From positions 1 through 64,000 of the forward strand of contig JAJFKC010000039.1 of the NCBI GenBank assembly GCA_021773435.1: a DNA stretch of 64,000 nucleotides, read 5' to 3'. Position 1 is the first letter of the stretch. Every line of letters begins with the position of its first letter. The notes below the pieces were generated by a model. That model ran no database searches. It was not told the DNA's origin and saw only the letters and a list, made by a program, of their open reading frames with translations. The stretch comes from Porticoccaceae bacterium (lineage in GTDB: Bacteria > Pseudomonadota > Gammaproteobacteria > Pseudomonadales > Porticoccaceae). The translations under genes were made by a program, and so were the position numbers. Shown here piece by piece: positions 8,082 through 16,499 of the stretch.

Positions 8082-9635
8082 CTAGATAGCCACATCAGCC
8101 TGGTGTTTAAGTGAACCCGCGTGTCCCACGTCCGACGCATAAAAGCCCCCAATTACATCTGCAAAACGCGCACAAATCAGCTCACGCCGAGGCCGACCAT
8201 TGATTGTCAGCAGACCTTGCCACGCGTCCTGATCAAGGCGCCGCCAGGCCTGCACCTGAGCATAATCGGGCAGTTGTTGATTAACCCTGTTCACCCACTC
8301 ACTAATCATGGTATCTGTGATTATGGCTGGCGCGCTTAATAATGCGGACAGATACGGACGGCCATCCCCCACCACCACACACTGAGTCAGTAAAGGCCTC
8401 GCATTCAAGGCGCTCTCAACCCATTCAGGACTGACATTACGCCCAAAACTGCTAATCAACAGGTTGTTGGCTCGACCATGAATACTTAACCAGCCATCCT
8501 CTAGCGAACCGAGATCACCAGTGGCAATCTGCCTCGGAAACCAGCTTTCGCTTTGACCGAGATAACCTAGGTGGCAAGCACCGGAAACTATAATTTCGCT
8601 GTTCTCTATCGTCACTTCGCAATGGGATAGAGGCTTACCTACCGCACCCGGTTTATCCTCAGCCGGTGTATTTAGCGCCACCACTGACCCGCATTCCGAC
8701 AGGCCATAACCTTCGTATACCGGTATTCCAAAGCGCCTCGCCTGAATGATTATTTCGGGGTCTACTTTGCCACCACCAACAGCAACAAATTTTAATGATG
8801 TCGGTACTTGCCAACCGGCCTCACCCGCTACCAGCAGGGTGCTCAACAATTGAGGAATTAGAATAAGGCTATCTGGTTGGTAGTGGCTCACACAGTCGAG
8901 CAAACGCTGACTATCAAGACCGGAACTACCGCTTAAACCGCGAGTGCGGGCATCGGGCAGAATCACCGTGCCTCCGCAAAGTAACGGCGTATAAACCCCC
9001 GCGATATTTTCCAACAGGGTCGCCAAGGGTAACAAACACAGGTGCTGCGGCCGTTTTATAGCGATCCTTTCCGCCAGGGATTCCGCCACCCGCCACTGAT
9101 GTTCCTGACTCAGGCACACACCTTTCGGTGCGCCTGTTGAACCCGACGTAAAGGTAATTTTCTGCGTACCCAAGGGCGTGCACGCCGGATAAGCAGGTGT
9201 CGCCTGCTGATAATCCGGGGTGGCCAGGCGCAAAGCATCCAGGGTCAGGAACGATGGACAATCAAGTTTGTGATGGACGAAACCACAGCCATCAAGCAAA
9301 GAACTTCGTGATCCCGATTCAGCAAAGATCAAATCCACACTGGTTGACTGCAAACAGTGCTGTAACTGTTCATCGCTGAAGAATTGAGGCAGGGGTAGAC
9401 AAATAAGCTCCGCCACCTGACAGGCGAGATCCAGCACTACCCAGTCGATGCTATTAGCGGCATAGAGAGCCACCACCCTCACCTCCTGGTCTCGCAACCA
9501 GGTTCCGAGCGCGACAACACGATCAACTAAATCTCGATATGACAACTTTCCACCATTGTCGATCAGAGCTACCTGACCCGGAGCCGCATACGCCTTCAGT
9601 GAGTGCAGTCTGGTGATGAGCGGATGCTGAGTCAT
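8082..9635 (-). CDS. AMP-binding acyl ligase-like enzyme
   Basis: The 517-residue ANL-superfamily protein starts at the ATG at 9635, which overlaps the stop of the upstream gene by four bases (ATGA). The P-loop-like motif TSGSTGAPKG is at residues 163-172. Further motifs are YEGYGLSECG and TGDLG. In canonical family members the C-terminal motif has a catalytic lysine in N-G-K; here it reads L-T-I-N-G-R-P-R-R, with arginine instead. The enzyme would be expected to activate a carboxylic acid as an acyl-adenylate, but the missing Lys may impair adenylation or shift its role to acyl transfer. It is part of the hemolysin cassette. Confidence 0.85.
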   Translation of the reverse strand: MTQHPLITRLHSLKAYAAPGQVALIDNGGKLSYRDLVDRVVALGTWLRDQEVRVVALYAANSIDWVVLDLACQVAELICLPLPQFFSDEQLQHCLQSTSVDLIFAESGSRSSLLDGCGFVHHKLDCPSFLTLDALRLATPDYQQATPAYPACTPLGTQKITFTSGSTGAPKGVCLSQEHQWRVAESLAERIAIKRPQHLCLLPLATLLENIAGVYTPLLCGGTVILPDARTRGLSGSSGLDSQRLLDCVSHYQPDSLILIPQLLSTLLVAGEAGWQVPTSLKFVAVGGGKVDPEIIIQARRFGIPVYEGYGLSECGSVVALNTPAEDKPGAVGKPLSHCEVTIENSEIIVSGACHLGYLGQSESWFPRQIATGDLGSLEDGWLSIHGRANNLLISSFGRNVSPEWVESALNARPLLTQCVVVGDGRPYLSALLSAPAIITDTMISEWVNRVNQQLPDYAQVQAWRRLDQDAWQGLLTINGRPRRELICARFADVIGGFYASDVGHAGSLKHQADVAI

Positions 9636-10432
9636 GCGCAATGACGCAATGGCGAACACTGCTTTCTGAGCGAAACCGCCAGACGAGCGATTTCATCCTG
9701 ATATTGCTCCACCACGCGGGCCAGCCTCGACCTGCCGCGAAGGATCGCCATTGCGTGAGCAATATCACCGGCCATCACTTTGGGTCGAGAGTCGTAATAG
9801 CTACCCCAGTCATCGGCTGAACTATTGAGGTTTTCAGCTTCCTGGGACTTGCAATTAAAACCTTTAGCATCGAGACCGCTATGATCAAGACGCCAGGCAT
9901 CTGCATAGGCCAGAGGATAAGGGCAAAAGTGTAATCGTTTGATTAGTTTTTCCACCTGCGGGGTAGCCGTAAAAACAAACCATTGAAAGCCCGCTGCATC
10001 CAGCACCGCAGTCATCAGCACAAACAATAATTGGCTACCGCCCTTCGCCGTAGCCACAAGATTACCGACTTCTATTACTTTGCGGCGATCAACTGGCCGC
10101 TTCGCCAGGGTCCCGATCTCCTGCTCAACCGGTTTATCCAGATAGGTCTCCAGAAACAGGGAATCATCCTGCGCTGGTCGAACCCCCACAGCAGCCTCAA
10201 ACCGCTCCGCGCGATTCATGCTCAGCAGCGAGGGCATAAAGCTAGATATACGCGCTCGATAGGCACGTTTATATTGGCTGGCGATATAGGTTTCCAGAGC
10301 AACTCGTTCCATACTGCCAGGGCTGTGTAGGTCGAACTGAATAACGGGCGGCTGAGGCTCAACCAGGATGGCCTGCTGATACCACGGTCTTGTTTTGCTT
10401 GAAAAAGAACTAGTAGTCGAGACAGGTAACAT
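9632..10432 (-). CDS. Thermostable hemolysin (delta-VPH) family protein
   Basis: The 266-residue product matches the T_hemolysin family named after Vibrio delta-VPH. Features are the block around ETYIASQYKRAYRARISSFM, the VGVRPAQDDSLFLETYLDKP stretch, the EVGNLVATAKGG segment, and W-G-S-Y-Y before P-K-V-M-A-G. There is no signal peptide or membrane segment, which argues against a secreted pore. I recall the family as related to GNAT/LuxI-type acyltransferases, which would fit an acyl-transfer step. The start has GGAG seven bases upstream. It is the first gene of the five-gene cassette ending at 5770. Haemolytic activity is not demonstrated by sequence. Confidence 0.85.
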   Translation of the reverse strand: MLPVSTTSSFSSKTRPWYQQAILVEPQPPVIQFDLHSPGSMERVALETYIASQYKRAYRARISSFMPSLLSMNRAERFEAAVGVRPAQDDSLFLETYLDKPVEQEIGTLAKRPVDRRKVIEVGNLVATAKGGSQLLFVLMTAVLDAAGFQWFVFTATPQVEKLIKRLHFCPYPLAYADAWRLDHSGLDAKGFNCKSQEAENLNSSADDWGSYYDSRPKVMAGDIAHAMAILRGRSRLARVVEQYQDEIARLAVSLRKQCSPLRHCA

Positions 10433-10481
10433 GATTAAACTCCAACAAGTCTGTCAATGTGGAGTAAGCCTAATGGGCTTT

Positions 10482-10500
10482 TCTTAAGACAGCCTTAAGA
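10482..10500. promoter_or_regulatory. Perfect inverted repeat TCTTAAG-N5-CTTAAGA upstream of the hemolysin cassette
   Basis: Seven-base arms separated by ACAGC lie 50 bases before the start codon of the thermostable-hemolysin gene, in the region between divergent genes. The geometry fits a dimeric repressor or activator site. No regulator gene is adjacent, so the binding protein is unknown. Confidence 0.4.
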
Positions 10501-10702
10501 TGGCTATATAGCAAGCGGGGAGGACTCTGGGGAATCTAACGATGTGGCCTCCGTTCCAATTGATGGCTTATACCGCAACTTAAGGTGATCGCGGAAACAC
10601 GACAATTTCACTTTAAAGCAAATTTCGTGGTCAACTTTACTTTTCGGTTTTGTAAGCAAGTTTTTGATTAATAATGGCGCAGGATAGACGAAGGAGGAAA
10701 AC

Positions 10703-11296
10703 ATGCAGCATACTTTTCTGGGCTTTGATCCCGGTGGTCTAATGGCTTTTGGTTGGTGCTCTTTGGTTATGGGCGACGAAGGCCGGTGTCTGGATATCCA
10801 GACCGGCACCTGCTCCATCGCCGGTAAGGCTTTCGAGGCTGCGACCGGGAGCTTCCAGGGCAAGCCCGCGGCAGTTGGCGTTAACGCACCGATGTACTGG
10901 TCACAGGAACTCGACAGAAGGGCCGACCAAATTGTCAGGGGTATGGTTCTCTCTCAGGGCGGAAAATCGAGCACGGTGACCGCTATCAACGCCCTAACTG
11001 GTGCCTGCCTGGCTCAGGGAGTAATAGTCGCCGCCTTGTGCCGAGAGCGCTGGGCGCAGGTGGTTATCACTGAGGCCCACCCCAGAGCATTGGTTCAGCT
11101 CTGCGCTGATGCTGAAAACTTTTTATCTGAGCTAGATTTAAGCAATGAGCACGAACGAGATGCCGCATTGAGTGCTTATACCGCCTGGGCATACAAGCAG
11201 CCTACCGCTGGCTGGCAAGACTTAAGAACCATGGAAGCCAGTGTGTTTGAGCCAATTTCGGGACCGCCACCTGTGTACTGGTTTCCCGCCGCCTAG
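10703..11296 (+). CDS. DUF429-like protein with RNase H-type fold
   Basis: The 197-residue protein starts after a strong AGGAGG six bases upstream of the ATG. It opens with a G-F-D-P-G-G strand, as in RNase H/RuvC-like folds. It also has the GVNAPMYWS...DRRADQIVR stretch and a late V-V-I-T-E-A-H-P acidic strand that mirror the DUF429 pattern. The acidic positions Asp9, the Asp of the D-R-R-A-D segment and Glu of ITEAHP could form a metal site. No function is established for such proteins. It is transcribed away from the hemolysin cassette and may share its control region. A 119-residue reading frame on the opposite strand is a shadow. Confidence 0.6.
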   Translation: MQHTFLGFDPGGLMAFGWCSLVMGDEGRCLDIQTGTCSIAGKAFEAATGSFQGKPAAVGVNAPMYWSQELDRRADQIVRGMVLSQGGKSSTVTAINALTGACLAQGVIVAALCRERWAQVVITEAHPRALVQLCADAENFLSELDLSNEHERDAALSAYTAWAYKQPTAGWQDLRTMEASVFEPISGPPPVYWFPAA

Positions 11297-11447
11297 CAGG
11301 TGCTTGAAAAACCAGATTATTGAATAAGTACCCGCTCATAAATTCTTCGTTAAAACATTACTGAGCTGACGGGCTATAAATATTTCCCTTATCGTCGCAG
11401 CATCAAACCTTTGGCTATACTAAAAACCTAAACACGGAGGAAATACT

Positions 11448-12422
11448 ATGCAAATGACACGACTAGGCCGAACCGGCTTGCAGGTCAGCCGATTATGTCT
11501 GGGCACCATGAACTTCGGCGGTTTCACTGAGGAGAAAGACGCTTTCGCCATAATGGATCGGGCGCTGGACGCGGGCGTGCAATTTTTCGACACGGCTAAT
11601 GCCTACGGCGGCACCGGTGGAAGGGGTGCGACCGAAGAAATATTGGGTAGATACCTGGCCCAGGACGACGGGGCGCGTCGGCGGCAGGTGGTGCTCGCCA
11701 CCAAAGTTTATAGTCGCATGGATAAAGGCGCTAACGACGCGGGGCTTTCTGCGCGCCATATCCGCATGGCCTGCGAAGATAGCCTGCGACGCCTGAACAC
11801 CGACCACATCGATCTTTATCAGATGCATCATGTCGACCGCAACACGCCCTGGGAGGAGATCTGGCAGGCCATGGAGCAATTGGTGCGCGAAGGCAAGGTG
11901 CTTTACGTCGGCAGCAGCAACTTCGCGGGCTTCCAGCTCGCCCAGGCCAACGAGATAGCAAAGCACCGAAACTTTCTCGGCCTGGTCTCCGAACAGAGTC
12001 TGTACAACCTCAATGCCAGGACTATTGAGCTTGAGGTCTTACCGGCCTGCCGGGAGTATGGTCTTGGTCTGTTGCCCTGGAGTCCTCTCGGCGGTGGCCT
12101 GTTAGCTGGTGCATTGCAAGCTGCCCAGGAGGGTCGTCGTTCGAAACAGTTCGCCACCACGCGCATCGAAAAATTTCGCACCCGGCTTGAGGCTTATGAG
12201 CCTTTATGCGCCGAACTAGGTCACCACCCGGCGGAAGTGGGTCTGGCCTGGTTGCTCCATCAGGACGGTGTTACCGCGCCTATTGTCGGTCCGCGAACCA
12301 TGAGTCAACTGGAAAGCGCAATCACTGCAACCGAGGTCAAACTCTCGGCCGAAGCACTTGAGGCCCTGGACAATATTTTCCCAGGCCCTGGTGGTCCGGC
12401 CCCAGAAGCTTATGCATGGTGA
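11448..12422 (+). CDS. Aldo/keto reductase
   Basis: This is a 324-residue (beta/alpha)8 reductase. The catalytic tetrad is visible: Asp and Tyr in FFDTANAYGG, Lys in VLATKVYS and His in DLYQMHHVD. The C-terminal half has the NADPH-binding features of the YhdN/Tas-type AKR group (GLAWLLHQDGVTAPIVGPRT). It would reduce aldehydes or ketones with NADPH, with the substrate unknown. CGGAGG eight bases upstream sets the start. It stands alone, converging on the VWA gene. Confidence 0.9.
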   Translation: MQMTRLGRTGLQVSRLCLGTMNFGGFTEEKDAFAIMDRALDAGVQFFDTANAYGGTGGRGATEEILGRYLAQDDGARRRQVVLATKVYSRMDKGANDAGLSARHIRMACEDSLRRLNTDHIDLYQMHHVDRNTPWEEIWQAMEQLVREGKVLYVGSSNFAGFQLAQANEIAKHRNFLGLVSEQSLYNLNARTIELEVLPACREYGLGLLPWSPLGGGLLAGALQAAQEGRRSKQFATTRIEKFRTRLEAYEPLCAELGHHPAEVGLAWLLHQDGVTAPIVGPRTMSQLESAITATEVKLSAEALEALDNIFPGPGGPAPEAYAW

Positions 12423-12525
12423 TTAATTCGGGTGATATGGTGGCCGCAAAAACTATTTCTCAAAAAGGCCGCACCAATATTTGCAAACTAAATAGTCCAC
12501 CGCACCAGGCACAAATCGACCAAAT

Positions 12526-14694
12526 TTATGCCACGCGCTTTTTCCTGTTTTCAACAAAATCGTGAAGGATGTATTCACCGAGATTATGTGGCGTCGTGTA
12601 AAACACCCGGCCACCATTCATTTTAGCAATCTTGTCCATAAAGCTGCGCAGGAAGGGATTTCGATCCAGCATAAACGTATTAATAGTGATGTTTTTTTGC
12701 GTGCATCGCTTTACGGCCAACAGGGTTTTGGCGATGGTCAGCGGGTTGGGCGGATACTCGAAATAAGGGTAACCGTCTTCAAGGTGGGCGGTCGGCTCAC
12801 CGTCAGAAATCATAATGATCTGCTTGGTGCCACCGTGTTCTTTGGCTAGTTTCTTCTCTGCCAGAATCAGGGCGTGCTGCATATTAGTACCCATGCTGTA
12901 CTGGTCCACATCGACTTTAATTAGATCTTTGGCTTTGATTTCCTGAGCGTAAGCCGAGAAGCCGATGATCTCGATAGTATCTCTGGGAAAACGGCTGGTG
13001 ATCAGATTGTGTAATGCCAGAGCAACTTTTTTTGCGGGCAAAAACGCGTCGCGCAGGGCCATGGATAACGAAAGATCAAGCAACAGGACAGTCGAAGTTT
13101 TGGTGTTCAACTCATGTCGATGCACCTCAAAATCGTCCGGATGCAAATTAATCTTGCGCGCTGCTTGATCAACGGTTTGCTGGCTCGAAAACTCCCGACG
13201 GATTGCATTTTTCAGGGTCCGTGGGATATGCAAATGCAGCGGGTCGCCAAACTCATAGGCTTTGCTATCTTCCTGCTGATCGCCGAAGCTGCCTTCCTTA
13301 TTGCTGCGGTGGCCGCCCAAATTTGCGTGTTTTAGTTTTGCGTATATTTCTTCCAGGGCTTTCTGACCGATGATTCGCGACCCTCGGGGGGTCATCTCCC
13401 AGCCCTTACCGTCATCGCGGATATAACCGGCTTTTTCGAGCGTATCGATCAGATCTTTTAATTCGCTGAGATCATCCAGACCTTCCTCTCCCAACAACTC
13501 CTTAACCAGATCCTCATCAATTTTTTCCAGATCAGAGAAATCTCTGACACCTTGAAAATCCTGCTCCAGGTTTTCGAGCTTCTGTAACTCGTCCATCAAT
13601 TTCATCGCCTGCTGAAAATCGATCGACTCTTCGCCACTGAAGTTATGTTGCCCTGCCTGGGGGTTTAGAAATGCCAACTCCTTACTCAACTTCATCAATT
13701 CCTGTTGCAGTTCTGGGTCACCGAACTTGCCGTCAAGCAAAGATTCCAGCTGGTTGCGCTGATCTGCAGACAGAGAATTCATCAAGGACTGGGCAGCGGC
13801 CATCTGCGCTTCCATCTGGGCCAATAATTCATCGAGGGATTGGGGCGGATTATCGCCGAACATATCTCCAAACTTATTCATAAACTGCTCAAAGCCGGGA
13901 TCTTCTCCAGCAATTTTTTTGACCAGCATATCGTTGAGGGCTTTGACCATGTCTTTCATTCGTGACAGATCGCCGTCGGACATGGAATTGACCATCTCGT
14001 TAATATCTTTGAAAAAGGTCTGAGCCATGGCATCGCGAAGCTGCTCCATAAGCGCGTCAAATTCTTTCTGGGCCTCGGTATTAAGGAACTCGTAGTCTTT
14101 CAGGGATTTAATCTGGCCGCCAATATCTTCAGGCAACTGATCGAGCTGGCTTTGATTTCTTGAGGCGATATTTTTTAGAATATCACTGGAGAAATTCCCG
14201 GCCTGGCCCGTGCCGGGAGACGCGGGACTGCCCTGTTCACTGCCTTCCTGATCACTACCACTCTGTTTACTGTCAAATTGGTCCGATTCGTTACCCCGCT
14301 GATCTCCAGCTTGGGTGCCTTCGCCTTCCTGGTTTTGTTCATTTCTGGAGTTTGTCCGACCCTCTAACCAGTCATCGACGGTGGTCTTTTCCTTTTCGAG
14401 AATCTGCTCAAGTTGTTCCTTAATGCCGTCGAAGACGCTATCGAGGTTGTAACGCTGCAACTGTTCCCGCCGTTGCTGACGCAATTTGCGAATCATGTCA
14501 TGAATGCCCGACATACGTTGATCGCCGGTCATTGAGGTGCCCCGCCGCAACATCGACTTCAGAGCTTGTTGAATATCTCCTGAATATAGAAAATCATCGG
14601 ACAGGGCCGCCATCAAGTCATCCGCGCTACGTGTTTCGCGGTGCGTGCCATCCCACTGAAAATAGCGATAGAGCGCTGTGTAGGGTGCCGCCAT
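12526..14694 (-). CDS. VWA-domain protein partnering a MoxR-type ATPase
   Basis: The 722-residue protein has a helical, acidic N-terminal half. It includes a low-complexity Gln/Gly/Ser/Glu stretch (about residues 110-170) and Met/Gln-rich helices. A C-terminal von Willebrand A domain carries a complete MIDAS: D-L-S-L-S near residue 540, the Thr in MGTNMQHAL, and the Asp in MISDGEPT. It resembles CobT/BchD-like VWA subunits that work with AAA+ motors. The upstream gene encodes exactly such a motor, so the two probably form a metal-dependent chaperone or remodelling complex. The client is not evident. Start supported by AAGAGGT upstream. Confidence 0.85.
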   Translation of the reverse strand: MAAPYTALYRYFQWDGTHRETRSADDLMAALSDDFLYSGDIQQALKSMLRRGTSMTGDQRMSGIHDMIRKLRQQRREQLQRYNLDSVFDGIKEQLEQILEKEKTTVDDWLEGRTNSRNEQNQEGEGTQAGDQRGNESDQFDSKQSGSDQEGSEQGSPASPGTGQAGNFSSDILKNIASRNQSQLDQLPEDIGGQIKSLKDYEFLNTEAQKEFDALMEQLRDAMAQTFFKDINEMVNSMSDGDLSRMKDMVKALNDMLVKKIAGEDPGFEQFMNKFGDMFGDNPPQSLDELLAQMEAQMAAAQSLMNSLSADQRNQLESLLDGKFGDPELQQELMKLSKELAFLNPQAGQHNFSGEESIDFQQAMKLMDELQKLENLEQDFQGVRDFSDLEKIDEDLVKELLGEEGLDDLSELKDLIDTLEKAGYIRDDGKGWEMTPRGSRIIGQKALEEIYAKLKHANLGGHRSNKEGSFGDQQEDSKAYEFGDPLHLHIPRTLKNAIRREFSSQQTVDQAARKINLHPDDFEVHRHELNTKTSTVLLLDLSLSMALRDAFLPAKKVALALHNLITSRFPRDTIEIIGFSAYAQEIKAKDLIKVDVDQYSMGTNMQHALILAEKKLAKEHGGTKQIIMISDGEPTAHLEDGYPYFEYPPNPLTIAKTLLAVKRCTQKNITINTFMLDRNPFLRSFMDKIAKMNGGRVFYTTPHNLGEYILHDFVENRKKRVA

Positions 14695-14734
14695 AATCGT
14701 TAACCTCTTATCTTTCTTGCAATACGCTAGTTTC

Positions 14735-14832
14735 GGGCTCTTAACCAGAAACTCTCAAGCACGAACTCTTATCAACCAGCCTTTAACCACGAGCGCTTAT
14801 CCACGGGCTTTTAACCTCGAGTTCTTATCCGC
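14735..14832 (+). repeat. 7 x 14-bp tandem array spanning the stop of the MoxR gene
   Basis: Seven contiguous 14-base units have a consensus near GAGCTCTTAACCAC. They run through the spacer between the AAA+ and VWA genes. The last unit (14819-14832) contains the AAA+ gene's TAA stop (TTA at 14825-14827). At the same position every other unit has TTA or, in one, TCA, which are stop codons on the gene strand. Because 14 is not a multiple of three, successive units place stops in all three frames. Confidence 0.85.
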
Positions 14833-16228
14833 GATAAATAAACTGCCCCTGCATAGCATCTTTGCTAATCAGATTGTTGACATACAAGCCTTCGAGAATA
14901 AATTCCACCGCCGAGGCACGAAGCGCCGGATTATCCGATGATGTCAAACGAGACACCGCTTCGCCAAGGCCAGGAATTTGGCCTATCACGTCCTGATAAA
15001 ACCCCGAATGAAGCGCCTCACCGGTATCCACAGAGGTTTCGCTGTTGAAAGCAGTCACTATCATTTCCACATCATCGATAGAAAAATACTTTTCGAAAAT
15101 TGTTTTCACTGCGTTTTCAAATAAGTTCTGGAGCACTTCCTCTTCCTGATCTTCTTCCAGCACTTCAAATTCGATCTTGCCGGACAGCGCCGGAATAAGA
15201 AAAGGCAGGTCGCTAATACGCGGCGCAATGGTGTCATCCTTGAGACGAATAGCGCGGCGCAGTGCATTGGCAATAATGTTTTCAAAATTAGCGATGGAGG
15301 CCCGCACCGACACCCCGGAGCGCTGGCTAATATCGGGGGATTTCCGCGCTGCCTGGCTGATTTCGACGACGATTTCCTTCATATAGTCAGGCACCTCAAG
15401 GGTATAACCCTCGACCGAAGCGTACTTATATTCCTGCTCCATAATCTGGATTTCCTCATCCCGCTCGCGGGGATAATGAGTCCTGATTTGCGAGCCAAAC
15501 CGGTCTTTGAGCGGCGTAATAATGCGACCCCGGTTCGTGTAGTCCTCGGGGTTGGCAGTGGCAATAACCATCATATCCATCGGCAGGCGGACCTTGTGGC
15601 CACGAATCTGAATATCCCGTTCTTCCATAATATTGAGCAGGCCGACCTGAATACGCTCGGCCAGATCAGGCAGCTCGTTAATAGCAAAAATTCCGCGATT
15701 GGTTTTCGGAATTAAGCCGTAGTGTAGCGTCAGTTCATCGGATAAATAACGACCCTCCGCGACTTTGATGGGATCAATTTCACCGATCAGATCAGCCACG
15801 GTAATATCCGGTGTGGCCAGCTTTTCGCCATAGCGCTGATCGCGGTGTAGCCACGTAATCGGCGTGTCATCACCCTTTTCAGCGACCAGTGCTTTGGCCT
15901 GGGCCGAGATCGGATCATAGGGGTTTTCGGGAATCTCAACGCCGTCAATAATGGGCGTGTATTCGTCAAGCAACTGGATCAGAGAACGCAGCATTCGCGT
16001 CTTGGCCTGGCCCCGTTCACCGAGCAAAACAATGTCCTGGCCGGCTAGAATGGCATTTTCCAGCTGGGGAATAATAGTGTCCTGGTAGCCGATAATACCG
16101 GGAAACAGCTTCTCGCCGTCTGATAGCTTGCGAATAAGATTGCGTTGCATCTCCTCCCGGATGGACAGCACCTGGAAACCTGATTGCTTTAATTCACCAA
16201 GGGTGCCCGGATGATCCTCTCGCAACAT
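14825..16228 (-). CDS. MoxR/magnesium-chelatase-type AAA+ ATPase
   Basis: This is a 467-residue AAA+ protein. Walker A is GERGQAKT near residues 71-78. The Walker B-like strand reads GIFAINELPDL, so the usual DE pair is N-E. Sensor 1 is in IATANPEDY, and an arginine-finger region follows at DRFGSQI. The insert before Walker B and the helical C-terminal lid match ChlI/MoxR ATPases. The start ATG follows GGAGAAG. It is transcribed with the VWA gene 130 bases downstream, the standard arrangement for MoxR-VWA chaperone pairs. No methanol dehydrogenase, cobaltochelatase or other known client is encoded nearby. Confidence 0.87.
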   Translation of the reverse strand: MLREDHPGTLGELKQSGFQVLSIREEMQRNLIRKLSDGEKLFPGIIGYQDTIIPQLENAILAGQDIVLLGERGQAKTRMLRSLIQLLDEYTPIIDGVEIPENPYDPISAQAKALVAEKGDDTPITWLHRDQRYGEKLATPDITVADLIGEIDPIKVAEGRYLSDELTLHYGLIPKTNRGIFAINELPDLAERIQVGLLNIMEERDIQIRGHKVRLPMDMMVIATANPEDYTNRGRIITPLKDRFGSQIRTHYPRERDEEIQIMEQEYKYASVEGYTLEVPDYMKEIVVEISQAARKSPDISQRSGVSVRASIANFENIIANALRRAIRLKDDTIAPRISDLPFLIPALSGKIEFEVLEEDQEEEVLQNLFENAVKTIFEKYFSIDDVEMIVTAFNSETSVDTGEALHSGFYQDVIGQIPGLGEAVSRLTSSDNPALRASAVEFILEGLYVNNLISKDAMQGQFIYRG

Positions 16229-16499
16229 CTTTTCTTCTCCTCATCTGTATAAATAAAGCTCTTTTAGCGCCGATTATGATGGCAGTAAATTTACCGAGTG
16301 TCTCGGCTAATTGTGTTATAAAAAATTACTTTGTAAGACAGACTCCTCGATTGCCAGTTAACCGTCGTACTTTCATCTTCAGTCGAATCCATAAACCTCC
16401 ATTGTCTCGATCTGGCTAAGCCACTATGATCAATCAGGATACCACCTAAAACCACTAGCCTATAACAAGACTCTGGGACCACCAGAAAGGATTATCACG

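Noticed and set aside
10504-10863. 119-codon frame on the minus strand opposite the DUF429-like gene start
   Set aside because: It overlaps a plus-strand gene with a strong ribosome site and shows no recognisable protein features.
14735-14832. Possible CRISPR array
   Set aside because: Units are 14 bases, contiguous, and have no spacers; no cas genes in the window.
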